This document shows, piece after piece, positions 39,336-48,068 of a stretch of DNA of 64,000 nucleotides. Location: contig NZ_OCMS01000002.1 of assembly GCF_900215325.1 (NCBI RefSeq), positions 434,001 through 498,000 of the forward strand, written 5' to 3'. This DNA comes from Fibrobacter sp. UWB16. Lineage in GTDB: Bacteria; Fibrobacterota; Fibrobacteria; Fibrobacterales; Fibrobacteraceae. The notes beneath the pieces were generated by a model, which was given only the letters and a program-made list of their open reading frames with translations, was not told the DNA's origin and made no database searches. The translations under genes and the position numbers were made by a program. Numbering within the stretch: position 1 is the first letter of the stretch; the number at the start of each line of letters is the position of its first letter.

Positions 39336-39791
39336 TTAAAATCCTCTGTAGCTCTTGTGCTGAGTCCACTTGGCCCATTGCGGGCAGCCGTTCTTGTGCA
39401 GCACGTTTTCGAGCGTTGCGCACCATTCGTCTTCGTTTATGGGGCGCCTGATCCAGAATGTTCCGTTGTCGCTTGAATCTTCGGGGAGAGGCATGTCGTC
39501 TGGAATGATTTCGATAATCCACGATTCGGGAATGCCGTTGTGGAGTTCCTTGCTGAAGGCCAGGTTCTTCTCGGTTGCATGGTCGGCATGGTCAAAGATG
39601 ATGAGCGATGGCGACTGACCGATGATGAGTGCCGATTCCAAAAGGCTCTGGGCGCTTTCGATGGAATTGCAAGTATAGAGGGTGGAATCTTCCGCCATGT
39701 TACCATGTTCTAAAAGCCAGCGGAATGTCCACTGGTTCAGCTTGTCGAGGCTGCCTGGCGATGATGGCGTTATAAAAAATATGTGTCCCAC
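39336..39791 (-). CDS. Hypothetical receiver-like protein
   Basis: Alternating strands and helices in this 151-residue protein (GHIFFITPSSPG, PSLIIFDHADHATEKN, WIIEIIPDDMPLP) suggest a flavodoxin-like or degenerate response-regulator fold. The position of the phosphorylated aspartate is not clear, so phosphorylation is unlikely to be readable from sequence. It lies 16 nt upstream of the TIM-barrel gene and probably shares its transcript. Confidence 0.55.
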   Translation of the reverse strand: MGHIFFITPSSPGSLDKLNQWTFRWLLEHGNMAEDSTLYTCNSIESAQSLLESALIIGQSPSLIIFDHADHATEKNLAFSKELHNGIPESWIIEIIPDDMPLPEDSSDNGTFWIRRPINEDEWCATLENVLHKNGCPQWAKWTQHKSYRGF

Positions 39792-39855
39792 GCCTAAAGT
39801 ATAGAAAGTTTATTGTTAAATTATTGGCAGAAAAATTGAATTGTCCTTGAAAATT

Positions 39856-40842
39856 ATGAAATTCCCAGACCTAGGCGAGTTTAGATTCGTCAGCAAAATT
39901 TTGGAAGGGGCTTATCCCTTGAAGAACGAGTCGCCGGTACACCGCAGCTGGCTCAATGCAGGGGATGACTGCGCCATCTTTGATGGCTGGCTTGCGACCA
40001 AGGACCTCTCGGTCGAGAACACGCACTTTCGCTTGGATTGGTCGAGTCCTGAACAGGCGGTCGAGAAGCACATTGTGTCCAACGTCTCGGATGTGTCTTC
40101 CATGGGCGGTCTGCCCAAGATTGCGTTGTTCGGACTTTGCGTGAACAAAAACTGGAGCGAAGAAACTCGAAACAGAATTGCAAAAGCGGTTGCGCAAGGC
40201 TTTGAGAGAAGAGGAATTACGCTGATTGGTGGAGATACGGTTGTAGGCGATGTCGGGATGTTTTCGACAACTCTCCTCGGCACGACCGATGGTAAAATTT
40301 CACTCCTCCGCAGTGCGGCAAAACCGGGGGACCATGTTTTTGTGGCGGGCACGCTCGGCAAATCTGATGCCGGACTTTGGATTTTGATGAACCACCCCGA
40401 AGAGGCTAAACGCTTCCCGCGGCTGGTGGAATACCACCTTGCACCCAAAATTTGCGAGGATGCGGGGGCTCAACTGGTGAAACAGGGGGTGCGTGGCGCC
40501 TGCATGGACATTAGCGATGGCCTTAGTTCCGAAGTAAACCACCTTGCGCTCTCGTCTGGCGTTTCTATCGAAATTGACGAGCAAAAACTGCCTATTGACC
40601 CCGATGTTTTGGAAATGTGCGAGTATTTTGGGCTTTCCCCCCTCCATTTTGCACTAAATGGTGGCGAAGAATACGAACTTCTGTTCACTTCTAATCTTAC
40701 AAAAAGTATATATTTAGAAGGAGTGTCCCCAAATGGGACTGTCCACGATATCGGATTGGTATCTTGTGGTAGTGGTGTTTGTTTGAAAAGGCAAGATGGA
40801 GTTAAGGCGCTCCTGAATGCCCAGGCGTGGTCGCATCTATGA
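39856..40842 (+). CDS. thiL: Thiamine-monophosphate kinase
   Basis: This 328-residue enzyme phosphorylates thiamine monophosphate to the active diphosphate. AGDDCAIF, VSNVSDVSSMGG, GGDTV near 122, the MDISDGLSSEV motif and NGGEEYELLF are all present. ATG 39856 is chosen over the upstream TTG; neither has a clear ribosome-binding site. Its stop overlaps the next start by 4 nt. Confidence 0.95.
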   Translation: MKFPDLGEFRFVSKILEGAYPLKNESPVHRSWLNAGDDCAIFDGWLATKDLSVENTHFRLDWSSPEQAVEKHIVSNVSDVSSMGGLPKIALFGLCVNKNWSEETRNRIAKAVAQGFERRGITLIGGDTVVGDVGMFSTTLLGTTDGKISLLRSAAKPGDHVFVAGTLGKSDAGLWILMNHPEEAKRFPRLVEYHLAPKICEDAGAQLVKQGVRGACMDISDGLSSEVNHLALSSGVSIEIDEQKLPIDPDVLEMCEYFGLSPLHFALNGGEEYELLFTSNLTKSIYLEGVSPNGTVHDIGLVSCGSGVCLKRQDGVKALLNAQAWSHL

Positions 40843-42764
40843 AAGATTCAAATAGTTTAGGGCAGTTGCTGGTTCGTGTTAACCTGATTAACGAAGACCA
40901 GTTGAAGTACGCCGAAGATGAAGTTAAGTATCAGGCTCAGTTGGGCAAGAAGGTGACTCTTGTCCAGATTCTTGTAAAGGCCGGTATGGTCAAGCAAGAA
41001 CAGCTGACGGATATTCTTGGTGTCCAGATGCAGAGTGTCACCAAGAAACGTATTGGTGAAATGCTTTTGGACCAGGGCTTCATTACCCAGGACCAGTTGA
41101 ACGAAGCTCTTGAAAAGCAGAAAACGTCGGGCGGTAAGCGCTTAGGGCGCGTGCTCGTCGATCTTAAGTTTATTGACGAAAAGAAACTTACGGATATTCT
41201 CTGCTGCCAGTTCGAAGTGCCTTTTGTAAAGCTTGATGCCATCAAGCTTGATGAAAAAGTTTACGAGTACATTACTGAAGAACAGTGCAAAGCGCACAAG
41301 ATTGTTCCGCTGTATGTGACGAAGGATTCTCGCCAGGCCCTTGTGGTTGCCATGGCGGACCCGACAAATGTGCGCCTCAGGGACTCTATCAAGTTTAAGG
41401 TCAAGAAAAACGTCGATGTGGTCATGGCGTCTGAACAGGACATCAAGAAGACTATCGACATCCTCTTTGCAGGCCATGGTCCCGCCGAAGAATCCCTTGC
41501 AGAACTTATCGGTTCTTCTAACGACGATGAACTTGAAACTGTCGAACGCGGAAGTGGCAATAGCGATGAACCGGAATTGACCGACGAAGAAGGCCGCCAG
41601 GTCGTGAAGATTGTGACGACCTTGATCCATGAAGCTATTGCCCGTCATGCATCCGATATTCACCTTGAACCGCAAGAGACCTTCCTCAAGTTGCGCTACC
41701 GTATTGACGGTGACTTGCAGGTGATGTCTCCGATTCCGGCACGACTCATGCCGCAGATCCTTTCGCGTATCAAGCTCTTGTCCAAGATGGACATCGCAGA
41801 AAAGCGTAAGCCGTTGGACGGCCGTTTCACGGTGCGTTACAAGGGATCCGAAGTTGACCTTCGTGTGAGCTCGTTCCCGATTTCTTTGCGTAAGCGCGGC
41901 GTCTGCGAAAAGATCGTTATGCGTATTTTGGACCCGAATTCGGGTCAGTTCCCGCTTAAGGAAATGGGCTTTGACGCCCGCGTGCTCAAGCAGTTTATCG
42001 ATGCGATTAATGCCCCGAACGGCATTGTGCTCGTTACTGGTCCGACGGGTTCCGGTAAGTCTACCACGCTTTACGCTTCTATTCGAGAAATTTTGGATTC
42101 CACGATCAACATCTCGACGATGGAAGACCCGGTGGAATTGAATATTGACGGCGTGAACCAGGGCCAGATTAACAATGCCGCAGGCTTTACCTTTGCGGCG
42201 GGCATTCGTGCCTTGCTCCGTCAGGACCCGGACGTGATCATGATCGGTGAAATGCGTGACCAAGAAACCTCGACAATGGCTATCGAAGCTGCTTTGACGG
42301 GTCACTTGGTCTTCAGTACGCTCCATACGAACGACGCTGCCGGTGCATTCCCTCGTTTGCTCGAAATGGGACTGGAACCGTTCCTTGTGTCTACTGCAAT
42401 TAAGGGAGTCTTGGCCCAGCGACTTGTGCGCCGCATTTGCAAGAACTGCAAGGAACCGGTCGAAATCTCGCAGGAACTTCGCGATGAACTCCACCTCTCG
42501 CCGGACATGCAGTTCTATCATGGCCGCGGTTGTGAAAAGTGCGATGGTTCGGGCTTCAAGGGCCGTTGCGGTATTTACGAGTTCCTCGTGCCGAACGAAG
42601 CTGTGCGTAATCTCGTGATCAAGCGCGCTTCCGGTGACGAAATCAAGCGCGAGGCCATCAAGTCTTGCGAAATGATTACGCTCCGTATGGATGGCATCAA
42701 CAAGGCTCTCCAGGGTCTGACGACTTTGGAACAGGCCATTGGCGCTTCCACCGCCGACGAATAA
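40839..42764 (+). CDS. Type IV pilus/type II secretion assembly ATPase (PilB/GspE)
   Basis: This 641-residue ATPase has two N-terminal MshEN repeats (LGQLLVRVNLINEDQL, then IGEMLLDQGFITQDQLNEAL), a linker, and a C-terminal hexameric motor. The Walker A is GPTGSGKST (401-409), the Walker B region DVIMIGEMRDQET, and a zinc tetracysteine (CKNCKEP, then CEKCDGSGFKGRCG). It powers pilus or pseudopilus extension. PilC, PilT and secretin genes are not in the window, although PilM-like and PilN/O-like genes lie at 49.3-51.2 kb. Coupled to thiL by ATGA. Confidence 0.93.
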   Translation: MKDSNSLGQLLVRVNLINEDQLKYAEDEVKYQAQLGKKVTLVQILVKAGMVKQEQLTDILGVQMQSVTKKRIGEMLLDQGFITQDQLNEALEKQKTSGGKRLGRVLVDLKFIDEKKLTDILCCQFEVPFVKLDAIKLDEKVYEYITEEQCKAHKIVPLYVTKDSRQALVVAMADPTNVRLRDSIKFKVKKNVDVVMASEQDIKKTIDILFAGHGPAEESLAELIGSSNDDELETVERGSGNSDEPELTDEEGRQVVKIVTTLIHEAIARHASDIHLEPQETFLKLRYRIDGDLQVMSPIPARLMPQILSRIKLLSKMDIAEKRKPLDGRFTVRYKGSEVDLRVSSFPISLRKRGVCEKIVMRILDPNSGQFPLKEMGFDARVLKQFIDAINAPNGIVLVTGPTGSGKSTTLYASIREILDSTINISTMEDPVELNIDGVNQGQINNAAGFTFAAGIRALLRQDPDVIMIGEMRDQETSTMAIEAALTGHLVFSTLHTNDAAGAFPRLLEMGLEPFLVSTAIKGVLAQRLVRRICKNCKEPVEISQELRDELHLSPDMQFYHGRGCEKCDGSGFKGRCGIYEFLVPNEAVRNLVIKRASGDEIKREAIKSCEMITLRMDGINKALQGLTTLEQAIGASTADE

Positions 42765-42786
42765 TAGACGCTTGTCGCCCCGAACA

Positions 42787-42874
42787 GTCATCCCGGACTC
42801 CGTTCCGGGATCGCCTTTATCGTGTCATCCCCGCCTTTTTATCTTGTCATCCCCGCCTCCGAGCGGGGATCTCC
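42787..42874. repeat. Three GTCAT repeats in a row
   Basis: GTCATCCCGGACTCCGTTCC... (42787-42814), a partial GTCATCCCCGCC (from 42824) and a full GTCATCCCCGCCTCCGAGCGGGGATCTCC (42846-42874). The full copies are palindromic and may help end the ATPase transcript, for which no other terminator is visible. Confidence 0.75.
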
Positions 42875-42895
42875 TATTTTTGTAAGAGTCTAAAC

Positions 42896-42937
42896 TAATA
42901 ACCAATGACCATTGACCAATGGCCAAATTACTATATT
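42896..42937 (+). promoter_or_regulatory. uvrD promoter with heptamer array
   Basis: TAATAAC, CAATGAC, CATTGAC, CAATGGC, CAAATTA (42896-42930) lead directly into a TATATT -10 (42932-42937). A TTGACC within the array is only 14 bp from the -10. The leader is about 25 nt and carries the AGGAG ribosome-binding site of the helicase gene. Confidence 0.6.
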
Positions 42938-42967
42938 GCACATCTGTATATCGACTAGGAGTGCTAG

Positions 42968-45535
42968 ATGGACGATTTTGTAGAATGCAATGTTGTTGAT
43001 GATAGTGTTTTAGATAAAGAGTTGAACCCGGAACAGGCCGCTGCCGCGAAGAAAATCAACGGTCCGATGTTGATTTTGGCCGGTGCAGGTTCTGGAAAGA
43101 CGCGTTGCATTACTTACAAGATTGCTCACTTGGTTTCGTACCACAAGATTGATTCCAATCGCGTGCTGGCAGTGACTTTTACGAACAAGGCCGCCCGCGA
43201 AATGAAGGACCGTATCCAGAAGCTTTTGAATTGCCGTAAGCCGTTCACGTGGATGGGAACGTTCCACTCTGTTTGTCTTAAGCTTTTGAAACTCTGCTTG
43301 GCCAAGGAGTCCGTGATCAAGGCGCTTGGCGGCAAGTGGTTTGATGCAAACTTCTCCATTTACGATGATGATGACCAGAAGCGCATCCTCAAGGAAATCT
43401 TGAAGGACGATCTTGGCGACGATTATGACGTGAATGAATTGAAGAAGGTTCATAGCGCTATTTCTCGTTTCAAGAATACGGTCTTGTACAAGAACGACAA
43501 GGCGGTTTTGCAGACGCCGGATGTGGCTGCTTTGAACGCTGAATTTGCTGATGAAGAACGCAAGGCTCGTTATTACGCCGCTTACCAGAAAAAGCTTGCG
43601 GAATCGAACGCGATGGACTTCGACGACTTGCTGTTCAATACGGTTCGCATGTTGCAGATGGTGCCGAATTTGGCGGAACAGCTGAGACAGCGTTTCCAGT
43701 ACGTTGTCGTGGACGAATACCAGGATACGAACGACGTTCAGTATGAACTTTTGAAGTTGCTCATCAACAAGGATACGAAAAACGTAACGGTGGTGGGCGA
43801 TGACGACCAGAGTATTTACGGCTGGCGTGGCGCAAACATCAAGATTATCCGTAACTTTCACCGCGATTTTGCTCCGGTGACGATTGTAAAGCTCGAACGC
43901 AATTACCGCTCAACAGCAAACATTGTGAAAGGCGCTGGTTCCGTGATTGCGCATAACGTCCGCCCTGCCGAAATGCAGAAAAACGTGTTCTCCAAGGAGG
44001 AAGCGGGCGAGCTTATTCACGTGCGCTATTTTGAAGATGACCGTGCCGAAGCTTCGAACATTGCAAAGACTGTGGCGCAGGCGGGCCCTGATTTTTATGC
44101 CAAGACTGCAATTTTCTACCGCACGAACGCGCAGTCCCGCGTACTTGAAAAGGCGCTCAACGATTTGCGCATTCCGTCGGTGATTTTTGGCGGTACAAGA
44201 TTCTGGGACCGCAAGGAAATCAAGGATGTGCTTGCTTACTTGCGCGTGCTCGCCAACGAAAAAGACGATGCAGCCTACTTGCGCGTGATTAACACTCCGC
44301 CGCGTGCCATCGGCAAGACGACAGTCGAAGGCGTACTCGCCAAGGTGAAAGCGGGCGAGGGGTCGTTCTGGGACAATTTATTGGCCGAGGCGAACGGCAC
44401 GGGGCGCGGCGCTCCGAAGCTCAAGGTGTTTACGGACCTTGTGACGAACTGGAAGAACATGATGGCTTCTGGTGAGTATCCGCTTCCGATTCTTGCTGAA
44501 CATATCATCAACGATACGGGCTATAAGGACTTCTTGCGCAAGGAAGACGAAGTCACGGCTGATGAACGCATTGCGAACTTGGACGAAATGATTAACGCTA
44601 TCCGTGAATTTGACGAAGAACATCCGGGCGCAACTCTCGATGCTTTCTTGCAGGATATTTCGCTTTTGACGGATGGCGACAAGAAAGTCGATACATCGAA
44701 GGGCCTCGTGACGCTCATGACGATTCACATGGCGAAGGGCTTGGAATTCAATACGGTTCATCTGGCGGGTTGCGATGATGAAATCTTCCCGCTCGTGCGT
44801 GGAACTTCTATGCTCTCGATGGCAGAAATCAACGAGCAGATGGAAGAAGAACGCCGCCTGTTCTATGTGGGCTGCACCCGTGCTGAAAAGAAACTTTATC
44901 TGTACCATGCGGAACGCAGGTTCTTCCAGGGGAACATCCGTCCGTTTGCGCCGTCGCGCTTTCTTAAGGAATTGGATCCGTCCGTTGTCGACTTTACGCC
45001 GTGCTTGAATACGCGTCCGTCTGTTCCTGATTTTGTCGGCAATACGCGCTCCAAGCCGTCATACGGTTCGTACGGCTCGTCGAACTATGGCTCTCGTCCG
45101 TCTTATGGCAATTCGGGCTCGGGCAATTCCTATGGAAATTCTTATGGCAATCGCTCGTTTGGCGGAAATTCGTATGGCGGAGGTTCTCGTGGCGGTTATG
45201 GGAACGGTTCCGGCAACTCGTACGGTGGCGGTTCTTACGGCTCGTATGGCTCTCGTCCGGCGCCTGTGCCACAATCCATCAAGAAGAACGATAAGCATAT
45301 TGTCTACCGCAATCCGGTGAAGGTTGTGAAGGCGCCTGCTCCGTCTGGTCCGACAATCGAGTACGATAATCCGTACCACGAGGGCGCACGCGTTCGCCAT
45401 TCTAGGTATGGAACGGGCGTGATTATGAAGGCTTACGGCAGTGGCGACAATGCTCGCGTCGATGTGCGCTTCGACCGCGAGAACATGAACCGCACCATCA
45501 TCCTCAAATACGCCACATTGGAAGTGATTGGGTGA
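42968..45535 (+). CDS. UvrD/PcrA-family DNA helicase with SYG-rich tract
   Basis: This 855-residue SF1 helicase acts in nucleotide-excision and replication repair. Q-motif LNPEQAAAAKKI, Walker A AGAGSGKTRCI (about 38-48), VVDEYQDTNDVQYELLK, GDDDQSIYGWRGA, and MTIHMAKGLEFNTVHLAGCDD are intact. Residues about 694-767 are a low-complexity tract of Ser, Tyr, Gly and Asn (SYGSYGSSNYGSRPSYGNS). After it comes a C-terminal Tudor-like domain (EGARVRHSRYGTGVIMKAYG), which in PcrA/UvrD contacts RNA polymerase. A Gly/Tyr-rich spacer of this size is unusual for the family. Confidence 0.95.
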   Translation: MDDFVECNVVDDSVLDKELNPEQAAAAKKINGPMLILAGAGSGKTRCITYKIAHLVSYHKIDSNRVLAVTFTNKAAREMKDRIQKLLNCRKPFTWMGTFHSVCLKLLKLCLAKESVIKALGGKWFDANFSIYDDDDQKRILKEILKDDLGDDYDVNELKKVHSAISRFKNTVLYKNDKAVLQTPDVAALNAEFADEERKARYYAAYQKKLAESNAMDFDDLLFNTVRMLQMVPNLAEQLRQRFQYVVVDEYQDTNDVQYELLKLLINKDTKNVTVVGDDDQSIYGWRGANIKIIRNFHRDFAPVTIVKLERNYRSTANIVKGAGSVIAHNVRPAEMQKNVFSKEEAGELIHVRYFEDDRAEASNIAKTVAQAGPDFYAKTAIFYRTNAQSRVLEKALNDLRIPSVIFGGTRFWDRKEIKDVLAYLRVLANEKDDAAYLRVINTPPRAIGKTTVEGVLAKVKAGEGSFWDNLLAEANGTGRGAPKLKVFTDLVTNWKNMMASGEYPLPILAEHIINDTGYKDFLRKEDEVTADERIANLDEMINAIREFDEEHPGATLDAFLQDISLLTDGDKKVDTSKGLVTLMTIHMAKGLEFNTVHLAGCDDEIFPLVRGTSMLSMAEINEQMEEERRLFYVGCTRAEKKLYLYHAERRFFQGNIRPFAPSRFLKELDPSVVDFTPCLNTRPSVPDFVGNTRSKPSYGSYGSSNYGSRPSYGNSGSGNSYGNSYGNRSFGGNSYGGGSRGGYGNGSGNSYGGGSYGSYGSRPAPVPQSIKKNDKHIVYRNPVKVVKAPAPSGPTIEYDNPYHEGARVRHSRYGTGVIMKAYGSGDNARVDVRFDRENMNRTIILKYATLEVIG

Positions 45536-45605
45536 TTGATGTGTGAGGTCGCTTTGCTATGAGGCTTGAGGATCATTTAAACATGTGTGCTGTCTAACCT
45601 TGCAT

Positions 45606-45633
45606 GTCATGCCCCGCTCCGACGGGGCATCTC
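45606..45633. repeat. GTCAT-type palindromic repeat
   Basis: GTCATGCCCCGCTCCGACGGGGCATCTCC; arms GCCCCG/CGGGGC. Lies 70 nt after the helicase stop codon. Confidence 0.75.
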
Positions 45634-45671
45634 CTTTCTACAGTCTTACATGTAAATTTTCATAAAAACGC

Positions 45672-45700
45672 TTGACGTTGTTTTTGCGATTTTGTAAATG
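45672..45700 (+). promoter_or_regulatory. Promoter of the TonB-C lipoprotein gene
   Basis: TTGACG (45672-45677), 17 bp, TAAATG (45695-45700), giving a leader of about 40 nt before ATG 45746. Confidence 0.5.
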
Positions 45701-45745
45701 ATATTCAGTGGTCATAAAGCTTGTAATACAGAATGTATGGTGAGT

Positions 45746-46447
45746 ATGAAAATTTGTAAAATGGACAAGTTTATCATTGCGATTGTCATCGCATGTGTTG
45801 CTTTTATACTTTCTGGTTGCAAAGAAGAAAAAAGAGTGACTGAGTCTAGCCATTTGACTGCAACGAAGGAATTGGCTACATCTCAAAAAAATGAAAAACC
45901 TATTTGTTGTTTCAAGGAAGATTATAATGTTGTAGAATCTAATGATAATGTTGCACATCAAAGGAACTTAAAAAATGATAGTTCCTCTGCAGGTCTAGAT
46001 AGTAGTTGGTATCGTCGTGGTAAGCCGATACCTGGCTTATGTATTTCTGTTGGGGAGACTTGTTTCCAATCTCCAGATGATCCTCATACAAGAATTAAAT
46101 ATAAGGGAACCATTAAGTTACCTTTTATAAGTGATATTGATTTCAAGTATGAAAAGAAGGCTTCTCGTTCTGCTTCGGATATTGTGAAAATTATTCGTCA
46201 ACGGAAATCGGGACTTCACTTTACTTATTACAAACATCTGAGAAAAAATCCTGGAATTAAAGGTAAAATTACCTTAAAATTCACAATTGCTCCAAAAGGT
46301 GAAATTTCTGATATTTCCATCGTTTCCTCTACAACTCAAAATCGCAATTTTGATGCGGAAATACTAGAAAAAGTAAGCCATTGGAGGTTTAACTCAACAA
46401 AATACGGCAAAACAACTGTCACAATCCCGTTGACCTTTACTGAATGA
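45746..46447 (+). CDS. Lipoprotein with TonB C-terminal domain
   Basis: This 233-residue protein has a lipoprotein signal ending FILSGCKEE, an unstructured Lys/Ser/Asn-rich middle, and a TonB-C domain at about 155-233 (GKITLKFTIAPKGEISDISI, FDAEILEKVSHWRF, TVTIPLTFT). Such orphan TonB-C proteins occur in deltaproteobacteria and Fibrobacterota; without ExbB/ExbD nearby, an energy-transducing role is doubtful. The gene is AT-rich and flanked by repeats, suggesting acquisition. ATG 45761 is an alternative start. Confidence 0.75.
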   Translation: MKICKMDKFIIAIVIACVAFILSGCKEEKRVTESSHLTATKELATSQKNEKPICCFKEDYNVVESNDNVAHQRNLKNDSSSAGLDSSWYRRGKPIPGLCISVGETCFQSPDDPHTRIKYKGTIKLPFISDIDFKYEKKASRSASDIVKIIRQRKSGLHFTYYKHLRKNPGIKGKITLKFTIAPKGEISDISIVSSTTQNRNFDAEILEKVSHWRFNSTKYGKTTVTIPLTFTE

Positions 46448-46706
46448 ATATTGCTTGCAAACGGTTGTTTGTAGAACAACCTGCTACTCGGTCATGTCAA
46501 CTCAAGCAAGCTTGGTTGCCGCGGCACTCGTGCAAACGTTTGTTTGCAAAATGAATGTCAACCAGCCCTCCCCCTTGTTTTTCTTGAACGTGTTTGTTAG
46601 ATTATGGTCGACGGTTCTGATGAACTGAATTTATTTATCGTTATCTATATCCTTTCTTATATCATTGCTTTTATGAACTTGTCTCTAAAAAAGAGAAAGG
46701 ATTTTT
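46448..46706 (+). other. Gap with a 16-bp direct repeat and a promoter
   Basis: TGCAAACGGTTGTTTG (46456-46471) recurs with one change at 46531-46546. A possible promoter, TTGTTT-17-TAGATT, lies at 46575-46603. An AAAGGA ribosome-binding site serves the nuclease gene at 46707. No RNA gene or coding frame of merit is visible. Confidence 0.45.
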
Positions 46707-47696
46707 ATGGAAGAAAAACAGACGGCAAAAAAGCCTCACGATGCTTTTTTCCGTTGGCTGTTTGCAGATTCAAATCACCTCAGGTTGTTGCTTGAACTTG
46801 CGGGAAAAGTAAATGTTGACGTGGCGGATTTTCTTGCTGCGGTAAAATTGGACACTTTAGTTCGCATTCCGGACTCGTATTCCGAAGTGTACGAAACAGG
46901 CGATGCGGATTTGGCTTTCCGCGTGAACGTCGCTACGGGAGCGCCCGTATTTGTGGGAATTCTCGTGGAACACAAGTCCGGCCGTGATGCCGACACGTTC
47001 AATCAGCTTGCTCGCTACGTGCGCTCCGTGATGAAACGCTTCGATGAAGGTCGCCTGTTTGATGGACTCCCGACGATGGCTATCATATTCTATAACGGGC
47101 GCGAAAATTGGAACCCGCTGGAACTGCTCGAAAAGGACTATCCCAAGTATTTTCATGGCATGGTGTTGCCGTTCCGCTGTGCGTTCGTGAACATGTCGGA
47201 CATTCCGGATAGCGACTGCCTAGCTTGCGAAAATGTCGCAACAGGCCTCGGAATCGCGGCGATGGCGCATGCTTACGACAAGGATGCCTTCCTTGAAGTG
47301 TTCCGTCAATTCAAGCCGAGATTGCGAAAAATGCCAGACAAGGAGTGCTCTTGTTTGCTCGAAAAAATAAGTCTATATTTAGCAGAGTATCTCGGTAAAG
47401 AAGTTATGAAGGAGTTGAACATGGCTTTCAAGAGCATTGGACAAAAGTACGGATTCGTCAGTGCCGGCGATTCATTCCGTCAGGAGATTGCTGATGCGCG
47501 CACTGAAGAACAAGCCAAAGCGCAAAAGCTGATAGATGAAGAACGTCAAAAAGCCGAGAACGCTAAAGCAGAATTGGTGCAGAATCGTGACGACACTGAA
47601 ACTGTTTTGCGTGAAATGGGAATATCCGATGAACAAATTGCTGAAATGCAAGCCAAATTAGATGTTCTTCGTCAAAGTCGACAATCTCATGGATAA
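46707..47696 (+). CDS. Rpn family PD-(D/E)XK nuclease (transposase-like)
   Basis: This 329-residue protein opens with KKPHDAFFRWLFADSNHLRLLLEL, followed by the nuclease core GDADLAFRV ... FVGILVEHKSG (Asp and Glu-x-Lys of PD-(D/E)XK) and LARYVRSVMKRF. Rpn/YhgA proteins promote RecA-independent recombination and DNA breaks in E. coli, and some act in phage defence. The C-terminal tail is a long coiled coil rich in Glu, Lys and Ala. A decayed relative lies at 18903. Confidence 0.88.
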   Translation: MEEKQTAKKPHDAFFRWLFADSNHLRLLLELAGKVNVDVADFLAAVKLDTLVRIPDSYSEVYETGDADLAFRVNVATGAPVFVGILVEHKSGRDADTFNQLARYVRSVMKRFDEGRLFDGLPTMAIIFYNGRENWNPLELLEKDYPKYFHGMVLPFRCAFVNMSDIPDSDCLACENVATGLGIAAMAHAYDKDAFLEVFRQFKPRLRKMPDKECSCLLEKISLYLAEYLGKEVMKELNMAFKSIGQKYGFVSAGDSFRQEIADARTEEQAKAQKLIDEERQKAENAKAELVQNRDDTETVLREMGISDEQIAEMQAKLDVLRQSRQSHG

Positions 47697-47780
47697 CTTA
47701 CTTTGGGTATACCGAGGAACAAATCTTAGCGGAGTAGAAAAAATTTTCTATCTTGCATCCTGTAAAAAAAGAGGTTTTTT

Positions 47781-48062
47781 ATGCTTGAACGTGAAGAAGT
47801 TTTGAAGCTCGCGAAGTTGTCTCGCTTGAGCATTGCAGAAGAAGATATTCCGGCAATCAAGGGTCACTTGGACAAGATGCTCGACCATCTCGAAGCATTG
47901 AAGGCTTTGGACCTTTCTAACGTGGAACCGATGACCGCTGTCGAAAACGGCGCTACCATCCTCCGCGAAGACGTGCCGGTCCAGGGCTTTACGCTCGAAC
48001 AGGCTTTTGCAAACGCTCCGGCCGTCGAAAACGACCACTTCGCCATCCCGAAGGTGATGTAG
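47781..48062 (+). CDS. gatC: Asp/Glu-tRNA amidotransferase subunit C
   Basis: This 93-residue subunit stabilises GatA in the complex that amidates Glu-tRNA(Gln) and Asp-tRNA(Asn). LKLAKLSRLSIAEEDI, LDKMLDHLEALKALDLSNVE and LREDVP are typical, as is the short C-terminus. The partners gatA and gatB are not nearby, so the complex genes are split. kdsB follows after 6 nt. Confidence 0.93.
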   Translation: MLEREEVLKLAKLSRLSIAEEDIPAIKGHLDKMLDHLEALKALDLSNVEPMTAVENGATILREDVPVQGFTLEQAFANAPAVENDHFAIPKVM

Positions 48063-48068
48063 TTCGCC

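Noticed and set aside
41142-42791. 549-codon minus-strand frame opposite the PilB/GspE gene
   Set aside because: It mirrors a gene with unmistakable ATPase motifs and shows no motifs of its own.
47781-48062. gatC as part of a gatCAB operon
   Set aside because: Neither gatA nor gatB lies in the window; kdsB follows directly.
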